Assembly (NCBI GenBank): GCA_023433305.1
Contig: JAEZCZ010000106.1
Span: 1 to 23,135, forward strand
Source: Pseudomonadota bacterium
GTDB lineage: Bacteria; Pseudomonadota; Alphaproteobacteria; Sphingomonadales; Sphingomonadaceae
Length of the DNA stretch: 23,135 nucleotides
Direction: 5' to 3'
Under the pieces are notes generated by a model that saw only the letters and a program-made list of their open reading frames with translations, was not told the DNA's origin and searched no databases. Positions 6,795 to 13,471 of this stretch are shown here, piece after piece; the stretch's first letter is position 1, and each line of letters opens with the position of its first letter. Both the position numbers and the translations under genes were made by a program.

Positions 6795-8198
6795 TCAGTG
6801 CCCCGCCTGCGCGCCGCGCTCAAGCCCGGAGGCGGCGAGCTGTTCGTCGATCTGAGCGAGCAGGCGATCGAGTCCTGCCTGCGTCTCGCTCTCGGCGCGC
6901 GCCACGAGCACGTCCTGCGTGTTCGACGCCCTCAGCAGCCACCAGCCATCTCGTGTCGTCACGCGAACCCCGTCGGTGTCGTTGACCTCGGCGTCGGTTC
7001 CGGCGAGCCGGTCCTTGACCTCCTGGATCGCCGCGAACTTGCGGCTTTCGTCGACCTGGAAGCGCAGCTCGGGCGTGTTGAGCATGTTCGGCATCGCGCT
7101 CCGCAGGTCGGTGACGGACTTGCCGAGCCGCGCGGCCGCAGCGATCAGCCGGATCGCGCCATACAGCGCGTCGTCGTAGCCGTAATAGTCGTCGGCGAAG
7201 AAGATGTGCCCGCTCATCTCGCCGGCGAGCGGCGCATGGGTTTCCTTCATCTTGGACTTGATCAGGCTGTGGCCGGTCTTCCACATCATCGGCTTGCCGC
7301 CGAGTTCGGCGACGCGGTCGAACAGTGCGCGGCTCGCCTTCACGTCGGCGATCACCGTCGCGCCCGGGCGTTTCGCTAAGAGGTCTTCCGCATAGATCAT
7401 CAGGAGCTGGTCGCCCCATATGATGCGGCCCTCGCCGTCGATCGCGCCCACCCGGTCGCCGTCGCCGTCGAAGGCGATGCCGAAGTCGAGGTTCTTCTCC
7501 GCGACGAGTCGGCGCAAGTCCTCGAGGTTTTCAGGAACGGTTGGGTCGGGGTGATGGTTGGGAAAGTTACCGTCAACGTCGGTGAAGAGCGTGAAATGCT
7601 CACCCGGAAGCTTCGCAACCAGCGCTTCGAGCGCAGGCCCCGCGGCGCCGTTCCCCGCGTCCCAGCCGACCCGCAAGGCGGCGAGGCGGTCGCGGTCGAT
7701 TCCGTCGACCCCGGTCAGCAGCCGATCGACGTAGGCGTCGAGAACCTCGACCGTCTCGACGCCGCCCGTACCGTCGTCCCAGTCGCCTTCCGCCGCCATC
7801 CGGCCGATCGCCTGGATGTCTTCGCCGAAGAACGGACGGCCCTGAAATACCATCTTGAAGCCGTTGTAGTTGGCGGGATTGTGGCTGCCGGTTATCTGAA
7901 TGCCGCCGTCCACCTCTTCGGCTGACGCTTCGGCGTAATAGAGCATCGGCGTGGGCCCCATGCCGATCCGGCGCACGTCGCAGCCGCTTGCCGTCAACCC
8001 TTCGACCAGCGCATGTTCGAGCATCGGCGAGCTGACCCGCCCGTCATAGCCGACCGCGACGAGCTTGCCGCCGGCGCGCCGCAGCAGGGTGCCGAAGCCG
8101 CGGCCGATCGCACGCGCATCGTCGGGGCCGAGCGTTTCGCCGATAATCCCGCGAATGTCGTATTCGCGCAGGACGGTCGGGTGGAATTGGTGAGGCAT
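6795..8198 (-). CDS. pgmG: Phosphomannomutase/phosphoglucomutase
   Basis: The 467-residue product is full length for the alpha-D-phosphohexomutase family. All four active-site signatures are present in order: phosphoserine loop TGSHNP (103-108, Ser105), Mg2+ loop DGDGDR (244-249), sugar-specificity loop GEMSGH (326-331) and the C-terminal phosphate-binding RASNT (423-427). It interconverts glucose-6-P/glucose-1-P and mannose-6-P/mannose-1-P and so feeds nucleotide-sugar supply for polysaccharide and LPS. The start ATG shares one base with the stop of the upstream J-domain gene (TGATG), implying translational coupling. The symbol follows the bifunctional sphingomonad enzyme PgmG; algC or manB are names used in other groups. 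Confidence 0.95.
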   Translation of the reverse strand: MPHQFHPTVLREYDIRGIIGETLGPDDARAIGRGFGTLLRRAGGKLVAVGYDGRVSSPMLEHALVEGLTASGCDVRRIGMGPTPMLYYAEASAEEVDGGIQITGSHNPANYNGFKMVFQGRPFFGEDIQAIGRMAAEGDWDDGTGGVETVEVLDAYVDRLLTGVDGIDRDRLAALRVGWDAGNGAAGPALEALVAKLPGEHFTLFTDVDGNFPNHHPDPTVPENLEDLRRLVAEKNLDFGIAFDGDGDRVGAIDGEGRIIWGDQLLMIYAEDLLAKRPGATVIADVKASRALFDRVAELGGKPMMWKTGHSLIKSKMKETHAPLAGEMSGHIFFADDYYGYDDALYGAIRLIAAAARLGKSVTDLRSAMPNMLNTPELRFQVDESRKFAAIQEVKDRLAGTDAEVNDTDGVRVTTRDGWWLLRASNTQDVLVARAESETQAGLDRLLAQIDEQLAASGLERGAQAGH

Positions 8199-8485
8199 CA
8201 GGTCTCCGGATAATGAGGCAGTTCGTCCAGCAAGAGATCCCGCGCCGCATTCGCTTCATGGACCTGCCCGTCGGTGCCGCCGCGGTCGGGGTGGACCATC
8301 GCGACGAGGCGCTTGTGCGCCACGACGATTTCCTCCCGCGAAGCAGCCGCGGACACGCCCAGAAGCTTGCGCGCGCGGAACACCGCTTGAGCGCGCACGG
8401 AACGCTTCGGTTCCCACGGCCAGCGTCCTGTCACGAGTTTCCACGCCAGCACGCCGAGCGCGGCGAAGATGAGCAGGCGCATCAT
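8198..8485 (-). CDS. Membrane-anchored J-domain (DnaJ-like) protein
   Basis: The 95-residue product has one N-terminal hydrophobic helix (about residues 3-19, then basic RWPWEPKRS) and a C-terminal J domain (about 36-93). The J domain contains the essential HPD tripeptide at 65-67 (VAMVHPDRGGTD). J domains stimulate the ATPase of DnaK/Hsp70. The helix-plus-J layout is similar to the mitochondrial import protein TIM14/Pam18 and to other short type III J proteins of alphaproteobacteria. No Gly/Phe region, zinc finger or substrate domain is present, so it probably recruits DnaK to the membrane. Its start lies one base after the mipZ stop and its stop overlaps the pgmG start by one base, so the three genes should be co-translated. 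Confidence 0.88.
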   Translation of the reverse strand: MMRLLIFAALGVLAWKLVTGRWPWEPKRSVRAQAVFRARKLLGVSAAASREEIVVAHKRLVAMVHPDRGGTDGQVHEANAARDLLLDELPHYPET

Positions 8486-8486
8486 G

Positions 8487-9290
8487 TCAGGCAGCCTCCG
8501 GTCGGGCCCGGTTCCGCATCGGCAGGTTGAGGTTGGCCACGAGCGCGCGCAACTCCTGCCGCGCCACGAGATGGCTGGTGCCGAGCTCGCCGAGCTGCCC
8601 CTTGTCGAGCAGCGTCAGGCCCGAGGGAAACAGTTCGCGATAGATGACGCGCTCGGAAAGGCCATGCGCGACACGGAAGCCCACGCGCTTCGACAGTTCC
8701 GCCAGCGCCTGGTCGATGCGCCGCTGGTTGCGCGCATCGACGTGCTGGACGCGGTTGCGCACGACCACCCAGTCCATCTCGCGCCGCGCCTCCTGGATTT
8801 GCTTGAGCGCCCGCTTCTTGCGCGCCTCCCAGATCAGCTCGGCGTAGAAGCTCAGCCGCCGCACCTTGAATGTCTCCGCATCGACCTGCCCGATCAGGTC
8901 GAAGTCGACGAAGCTGTCGTTCATCGGCGTCACCAGCGTGTCGGCCTGGGTGGCGACGTGCCGGGCGAGCGGGTCGTCGCGGCCGGGGGTGTCGAACACT
9001 ATGTAGTCAGCGCCCTGTCCCAGCTGTTCAGCGTGGCTATCAAGCGCTTCAATGACGTCTCCGTCGAAGACGTCGAACCGGGCGCCGGGCAGCTCGATAC
9101 CCCGGCGCTTCTCGGTTTCGGCGCGGTTTTCGAAGTAGCGATAGAGCGTGCGCTGCCGCGGATCGAGGTCGAGCGCGGCGACCTTCGCGCCCTGATAGGC
9201 CAGCGCCACCGCGACATGGACCGCCGTGGTCGACTTGCCGGTGCCGCCCTTCTCGTTGGCGAAGACGATGCGATGAGGGGCGGCTGACAC
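8487..9290 (-). CDS. mipZ: MipZ-like ParA-family division plane positioning ATPase
   Basis: The product is 267 residues from a GTG start at 9290. It has the deviant Walker A motif NEKGGTGKST near the N-terminus, ALDLDPRQRTLYRYFENR and FDTPGRDD (Walker B region), then a long segment rich in basic and aromatic residues. The DLDPRQRT-x-RYFENR block matches Caulobacter MipZ, a ParA/MinD-type ATPase that binds ParB near the origin and inhibits FtsZ polymerisation away from midcell. The frame extends to an ATG at 9365, but that extension uses codons rare in the neighbouring genes (ATA, AGA, CGA), lacks family homology and would leave two bases to the divergent panC start. I therefore prefer 9290, although its ribosome binding site is weak. 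It is the first gene of the tight mipZ, J-domain, pgmG series. Confidence 0.88.
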   Translation of the reverse strand: MSAAPHRIVFANEKGGTGKSTTAVHVAVALAYQGAKVAALDLDPRQRTLYRYFENRAETEKRRGIELPGARFDVFDGDVIEALDSHAEQLGQGADYIVFDTPGRDDPLARHVATQADTLVTPMNDSFVDFDLIGQVDAETFKVRRLSFYAELIWEARKKRALKQIQEARREMDWVVVRNRVQHVDARNQRRIDQALAELSKRVGFRVAHGLSERVIYRELFPSGLTLLDKGQLGELGTSHLVARQELRALVANLNLPMRNRARPEAA

Positions 9291-9367
9291 GGCGACGACG
9301 GGCTTTCTCTGCTTACGGAGCACCGCTATCGCATGCCCCACTCGGCTCTTATCGGAGGCCCGCATCG

Positions 9368-10228
9368 ATGCAAACCGTCAACCGGCTCGCCGCCCTGCGC
9401 GCGGCTGTGGACAGCTTGCGCGCGCGCGGCGAACTCGCCCTGGTGCCGACGATGGGGGCGCTTCACGACGGCCATCTCACGCTGGTGCGTGAGGCGAAGC
9501 GGCTCGCGCCGCACGTCGCGGTCTCGATCTTCGTCAATCCGACGCAGTTCGGCCCCAACGAAGACCTCGCCGCCTATCCCCGCCAGCTCGCCGAGGATGC
9601 GCGCCTGCTCGAAGCCGAGGGCGTGGACCTGCTGTGGGCGCCTTCGGTGGACGAAGTCTATCCACAAGGCTTCGCCACGACCGTCGCGGTCGCGGGCCTG
9701 AGCGAAGGCTTGTGCGGCGCCTCGCGGCCGGGGCACTTCGACGGCGTCGCCACCGTGGTGGCCAAGCTGTTCAATCAGGTCCGGCCCAACCTGGCGCTGT
9801 TCGGCGAGAAGGACTGGCAGCAACTCGCGGTGATCCGGCGCATGGCGCGCGATCTCGATCTCGTCTTGCCGCGCCCCGAACGCATCATCGGGGTCGCGAC
9901 GGTGCGCGAAGCGGACGGGCTCGCGATGTCGAGCCGTAACCGCTACCTTTCGCCCGAAGACCGCGCCCGCGCCGCCGCTCTGCCGCGCCTGATGCGCGAG
10001 GCAATTGATGAAATCGTGGCCGGCGGCGAGGTCGCGGCCACCTTGCAGGGCTTGAAGAACGAACTGATCTCAGCGGGTTTCGCCAGCGTCGACTACGCGG
10101 AGATCGCCGACGCGACAAATCTCGAGCCGCTGAACGCCCTCGGCGGCCACGACGCGCGGCTGTTCGTGGCGGCCCGGATCGGCGGCACGCGCCTGATCGA
10201 CAACATGCCGGTGCGCGAGGGGACTTGA
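9368..10228 (+). CDS. panC: Pantothenate synthetase (pantoate--beta-alanine ligase)
   Basis: The 286-residue product shows the full PanC signature set: VPTMGALHDGH with the HxGH nucleotide motif at 33-36, FVNPTQFGPNEDLAAYPR, GEKDWQQL and the KMSKS-like loop READGLAMSSRN. It joins pantoate and beta-alanine with ATP to give pantothenate, the CoA precursor, in the cytoplasm. GGAGG nine bases before the ATG fixes the start. It is divergent from mipZ, and panB is not adjacent in this window. A TGA at 10226-10228 ends the gene; the palindrome at 10249 follows. Confidence 0.97.
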   Translation: MQTVNRLAALRAAVDSLRARGELALVPTMGALHDGHLTLVREAKRLAPHVAVSIFVNPTQFGPNEDLAAYPRQLAEDARLLEAEGVDLLWAPSVDEVYPQGFATTVAVAGLSEGLCGASRPGHFDGVATVVAKLFNQVRPNLALFGEKDWQQLAVIRRMARDLDLVLPRPERIIGVATVREADGLAMSSRNRYLSPEDRARAAALPRLMREAIDEIVAGGEVAATLQGLKNELISAGFASVDYAEIADATNLEPLNALGGHDARLFVAARIGGTRLIDNMPVREGT

Positions 10229-10248
10229 GCAAAGACGTTTAGTTTGCG

Positions 10249-10270
10249 AATGGTTCAAAACTGAACCGTT
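10249..10270 (+). promoter_or_regulatory. Palindrome flanked by direct repeats, upstream of the exported-protein gene
   Basis: AATGGTTC (10249-10256) pairs with GAACCGTT (10263-10270) over eight positions (one G-U) around an AAAACT loop. The heptamer TTTGCGA occurs on both sides, at 10243-10249 and 10270-10276, 27 bases apart. The second copy touches the GAGGGG ribosome binding site at 10275-10280. It could be an operator, a leader hairpin or a weak panC terminator; no T-run follows. This AT-richer patch stands out from the surrounding high-GC DNA. Confidence 0.5.
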
Positions 10271-10289
10271 TTGCGAGGGGTCTTTGTCG

Positions 10290-11357
10290 ATGTCGTTTCG
10301 AAGCAAGCTTGTCTTGGGGTCGCTCGCAATCGGCCTTGTTTCCACGGCCCACGCACAAGGTTCGCAGCCCTCGCAAGGATCGACCCCGACCGACCTCACC
10401 GTGGTTCCCACGGTTCCGCAGGATTATACGCCGAAGAAGACGTCGTGGGGCGATCCCGACTTCCGCGGACGCTGGCCGATCGATCACCTCAACGGGACCC
10501 CGCTCCAGCGCACGGTCGAGCAGGGCGACCGCGTGTTCCTGACCGACGAGGAGATGGCCGAGCGCGCCAAGCGAGTCGAAGCGGCGGCGGCGCGTTACGA
10601 CAACGAAGACGCCGACAACCGGCTCGGGCAAGGTCACTGGGTCGAGATGGGCGAACCGAGCCGGCGCACCTCGCTGATCATCAGCCCCGCCAACGGCCGG
10701 CTTCCCGAGATGACGGAAGAGGGCAAGCGGCGCTCCGCGTTGATGCGCTCGAGCTGGCGCCAGGGCCAAACCTTCGACTGGACCACCGACTTCGACAGCT
10801 GGGACCGCTGCATCACCCGCGGGCTCCCCGCCTCGATGCTCCCGATGCAGTACAACAACGGCATCCGCATCTTCCAGACCCCCGGCCTCGTAGCGATCCA
10901 GCTCGAAATGATCCATGAAACCCGCATCGTGCCGGTGGACGGGCGCCCCAACATCTCGCCCGAGATCGGCAACTGGATGGGCGAGAGCCGGGGCCACTGG
11001 GAGGGCGACAATACTCTGGTGGTGGAGACCACCAATTTCCGCCCCGGACCTTCGGCCACGAACATCGTCACGACTGGCTCGCCGCCCTGGAACAACACGC
11101 CGATCAGCACCGAAGCCAAGCTGGTCGAGCGGTTCACGATGACCGGCCCCGACAGCATCGTTTACGAGGCGACCTACCACGACCCGGTGATCTTCACCGC
11201 GCCCTGGAAGACGCGCAGCGATTGGCAGCGCAACGACGCGTACGGCTTCTTCGAATACGGCTGTCACGAAGGCAACGTGCAGCTTCGCAACTACATTACC
11301 GCGTCGCGCGCGGAACGCGCGGCCAAGGCGGTCGGAGGAGACGAACCGGCGCCGTGA
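10290..11357 (+). CDS. Exported protein of unknown function (sphingomonad/acidobacterial family)
   Basis: The 355-residue product begins with a clear Sec signal peptide (SKLVLGSLAIGLVSTAHAQ, cleavage after AHA likely), so the mature protein is periplasmic or outer-membrane associated. No enzymatic motif is recognised. Distinct segments are DPDFRGRWPIDHLNGTPLQR, DRCITRGLPASMLPMQYNN, MIHETRIVPVDGRP, SRGHWEGDNTLVVETTNF and FFEYGCHEGNVQLRNYI. These resemble a family of exported proteins I recall from Sphingomonadales and Acidobacteria, with no established role. Two cysteines in these segments could pair. ATG 10290 is favoured over TTG 10284 because GAGGGG lies nine bases upstream of it. A sugar transporter gene follows after 59 bases on the same strand. 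Confidence 0.8.
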   Translation: MSFRSKLVLGSLAIGLVSTAHAQGSQPSQGSTPTDLTVVPTVPQDYTPKKTSWGDPDFRGRWPIDHLNGTPLQRTVEQGDRVFLTDEEMAERAKRVEAAAARYDNEDADNRLGQGHWVEMGEPSRRTSLIISPANGRLPEMTEEGKRRSALMRSSWRQGQTFDWTTDFDSWDRCITRGLPASMLPMQYNNGIRIFQTPGLVAIQLEMIHETRIVPVDGRPNISPEIGNWMGESRGHWEGDNTLVVETTNFRPGPSATNIVTTGSPPWNNTPISTEAKLVERFTMTGPDSIVYEATYHDPVIFTAPWKTRSDWQRNDAYGFFEYGCHEGNVQLRNYITASRAERAAKAVGGDEPAP

Positions 11358-11372
11358 CGTCGGCTTGACGAG

Positions 11373-11409
11373 CCTCCCTTCTGCGCGGACAAGCGACGCA
11401 AAGGGGAGG
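11373..11409 (+). promoter_or_regulatory. Hairpin covering the ribosome binding site of the sugar transporter
   Basis: Bases 11373-11385 pair with 11397-11409 over 13 positions (one G-U, one C-A mismatch) around an 11-base loop. The 3' arm contains GGGGAGG, the Shine-Dalgarno of the gene starting at 11417. If formed in the mRNA it would hide the ribosome binding site, suggesting translational control or coupling to the upstream gene. The functional reading is inference. Confidence 0.5.
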
Positions 11410-11416
11410 GATCAGG

Positions 11417-12748
11417 ATGAGCAAGCCCACGGTGCGCGCGGCTTTCGTGGCGGTGACCACGCTGTTCTTCGCGTGGGGGTTCATCACGTCGCTGATCGAT
11501 CCGCTCGTCGCGGCGGTGAAGGGCATCTTCACGCTCAGCAATGTGGAGGCGCAGCTTTCCGCCTTCGCCTTCTTCATCGCCTATGGGGTGGTGTCCTTTC
11601 CGGCGGCGACGCTGGTCGGCCGGGTGCGCGCGGTGCCCGCGATCCTGGTTGCGCTGGCGATGATGGCGGCGGCCTGCCTGATCATGCTCGTCGCGGCCAA
11701 CCTGGCGGTTTACGGGCTGGTCTTGCTCGGGCTCTTCATGCTTGCCAGCGGCATCACGGTCCTCCAGGTCGCCGCCAATCCGCTGGCGGCCGCGTTGGGC
11801 GACCCGAAGGGCAGCCATTTCCGGCTGACGCTCTCGCAGACCTTCAACAGCATTGGCACGTTCCTCGGGCCATTGCTCGGCGCGGCGCTGTTCCTCGAAG
11901 GCGTCGAGGTCAAGGAAGGCATGGCGATCACGCCCGAGGTGCGCGATGCCGCGCTCGCCGGGATCGACCGCGCCTATTTCTGGATCTGCGGCCTTCTCCT
12001 GCTGCTGCTCGGGTTTTTCTGGGTCAGCCGCCGCACTGTCAACGCCGCCGCCCCTAACACCGCCTCGAGCAAGGGCATGGGCGCACTGATCGGCGAAGCG
12101 GTTTCCTCGCGCTGGGCGCTGCTCGGCGCGGCGGCGATCTTCCTCTACGTCGGCGCAGAAGTGGCGATCGGCTCGCAGATGGCCCTGTTCCTGAACTCGG
12201 ACGCCGTCTGGGGCCAGTCGAACGCCGTGTTCGGCGTGCCGCTGATGCGCGAGGCGATCGGCAGCGACGGGGTCCCCGGGGTGAGCCTGCAGGAAGCCGG
12301 GATGGCCGTCGCCTTCTACTGGGGCGGCGCGATGATCGGCCGGGCGGTCGGCTCTGTGCTCCTGGCCTTCTTCGATGCCGCCCGCCTGCTCGCGATCTTC
12401 ACTGCCGTGGCCTGCGCGATGTGCCTCTATGTCGTCGCGGTCGGCGGAGTTTCGGCCGGTTTCGTCGCGCTGGCGATCGGCTTGTTCAACTCGATCATGT
12501 TTCCTGTGATCTTTACGCTGACCCTCGAGCGGTCGACCGCGAGCGTTGAGGCGACGTCGGGGCTGCTCTGCACGGCCATAGTCGGCGGTGCCTTCGTTCC
12601 GCTGCTGGTGGGGGCGCTCGCCGATAGCGCCGGATACGTCACCGCGCTCATCGCGCCGGCGGCGTGCTACGCCTTGCTCTGCGTCTTCGCGCTGGCTGCG
12701 AAGGGCGCGCGCACGCATGCCAGCCCGGAGGCGCCGACGCTTCACTGA
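11417..12748 (+). CDS. Sugar MFS transporter, FucP/GluP (FHS) family
   Basis: The 443-residue product is highly hydrophobic with about 12 membrane helices. Helix 1 region FFAWGFITSLIDPLVAAVKG, the loop QLSAFAFFIAYGVVSFPA, and VLQVAANPLAAALGDPKGSH followed by LTLSQTFNSIGTFLGPLLGA are typical of the fucose:H+ symporter/glucose-galactose porter family. The second half contains GFVALAIGLFNSIMFPVIFTL, also characteristic. Members import hexoses, fucose or N-acetylglucosamine with H+ or Na+; the substrate cannot be told here, and no sugar catabolic gene or regulator is adjacent. GGGGAGGG precedes the ATG at good spacing but sits in a hairpin. It may be co-transcribed with the exported protein gene upstream. 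Confidence 0.9.
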   Translation: MSKPTVRAAFVAVTTLFFAWGFITSLIDPLVAAVKGIFTLSNVEAQLSAFAFFIAYGVVSFPAATLVGRVRAVPAILVALAMMAAACLIMLVAANLAVYGLVLLGLFMLASGITVLQVAANPLAAALGDPKGSHFRLTLSQTFNSIGTFLGPLLGAALFLEGVEVKEGMAITPEVRDAALAGIDRAYFWICGLLLLLLGFFWVSRRTVNAAAPNTASSKGMGALIGEAVSSRWALLGAAAIFLYVGAEVAIGSQMALFLNSDAVWGQSNAVFGVPLMREAIGSDGVPGVSLQEAGMAVAFYWGGAMIGRAVGSVLLAFFDAARLLAIFTAVACAMCLYVVAVGGVSAGFVALAIGLFNSIMFPVIFTLTLERSTASVEATSGLLCTAIVGGAFVPLLVGALADSAGYVTALIAPAACYALLCVFALAAKGARTHASPEAPTLH

Positions 12749-12755
12749 AGGGAGG

Positions 12756-12829
<74 letters not shown>

Positions 12830-12842
12830 GCGCGGTTTGTGC

Positions 12843-12871
12843 GAATTGCCGCCAAGCGCGCCCCGCGTCAA
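12843..12871 (-). promoter_or_regulatory. Possible sigma-70-like promoter for tRNA-Gly
   Basis: On the minus strand TTGACG (12871-12866) is followed after 17 bases by CAATTC (12848-12843), about 14 bases before the tRNA 5' end. The -35 is good but the -10 match is poor. The -35 overlaps the stop codon of the upstream lipoprotein gene. The tRNA could equally be read through from that gene. Confidence 0.25.
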
Positions 12872-13461
12872 CCGTCTGGCGCAGGCGTCCGTTCCATCGG
12901 CAGATCTTCGGGAGTTTCCGCAACCGCCGGAGCGATGGTGATCGTCACGCGACGGTTGCGGGCTCGCCCCTCTTCGTCGGGGCTGCCATCAGGCAAGGCA
13001 TTGGGCGCGACCGGACGCTGTTCGCCGAGTGCGATGACCGTTATCCGCGCCTCTTCGACACCGTTCTCGACCAGCCATTCGGCGACAGCTTCGGCGCGGC
13101 GCCGCGAGGCGCGCAAATTGGCTTCGTCGTGACCGACCGAATCGGTGTGGCCGCGCAGCACGATTGCCCAGCCCTCGTGGAGCTGGTCGGATGAAAGGAC
13201 TTCGCCCAGCGCGCGGACGGCTTCGTCGCTCAACTCGAATCCGCCGTCGCCAAACGGCACCGTCGCCTCCAGCGGCTCGAGCGGCGGTTTGGCCTGCTCG
13301 GCCATCACTTCGGGCCGGATGATCGACGCGGGCGTTTCGACCGCTACGGGTTGCGTGATCTCCCTCGGCTCGGGCTCACTTACATGGCGCGAAGGCTCGT
13401 CACACCCGGCGACTCCGAGGGCTATGGCGAATGCGGGCACGAGCGTGCCTCTCAGTCTCAT
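12868..13461 (-). CDS. OmpA-family lipoprotein
   Basis: The product is 197 residues from the ATG at 13461. The N-terminus is a lipoprotein signal (MRLRGTLVPAFAIALGVAGC) with lipobox VAGC and Cys20. A Pro/Glu-rich linker follows to about residue 70, then an OmpA C-terminal domain (LRGHTDSVGHDEANLRASRR, ITVIALGEQRPVA, NRRVTITI) of the kind that binds peptidoglycan. The residue after the lipidated Cys is Asp, which in E. coli favours inner-membrane retention; whether this rule applies here is uncertain. The ATG at 13479 is in frame but adds MRERKD before the signal and overlaps the upstream gene, while AGAGGAAGG precedes 13461. The gene starts 10 bases after the antiporter stop, so the two are probably co-transcribed. 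Confidence 0.9.
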   Translation of the reverse strand: MRLRGTLVPAFAIALGVAGCDEPSRHVSEPEPREITQPVAVETPASIIRPEVMAEQAKPPLEPLEATVPFGDGGFELSDEAVRALGEVLSSDQLHEGWAIVLRGHTDSVGHDEANLRASRRRAEAVAEWLVENGVEEARITVIALGEQRPVAPNALPDGSPDEEGRARNRRVTITIAPAVAETPEDLPMERTPAPDG

Positions 13462-13471
13462 GTCCTTCCTC

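Noticed and set aside
11291..12745. 484-codon minus-strand frame opposite the sugar transporter
   Set aside because: Extremely Arg/Asp/Glu/His-rich and without domains; it mirrors the hydrophobic codons of the real transporter gene.
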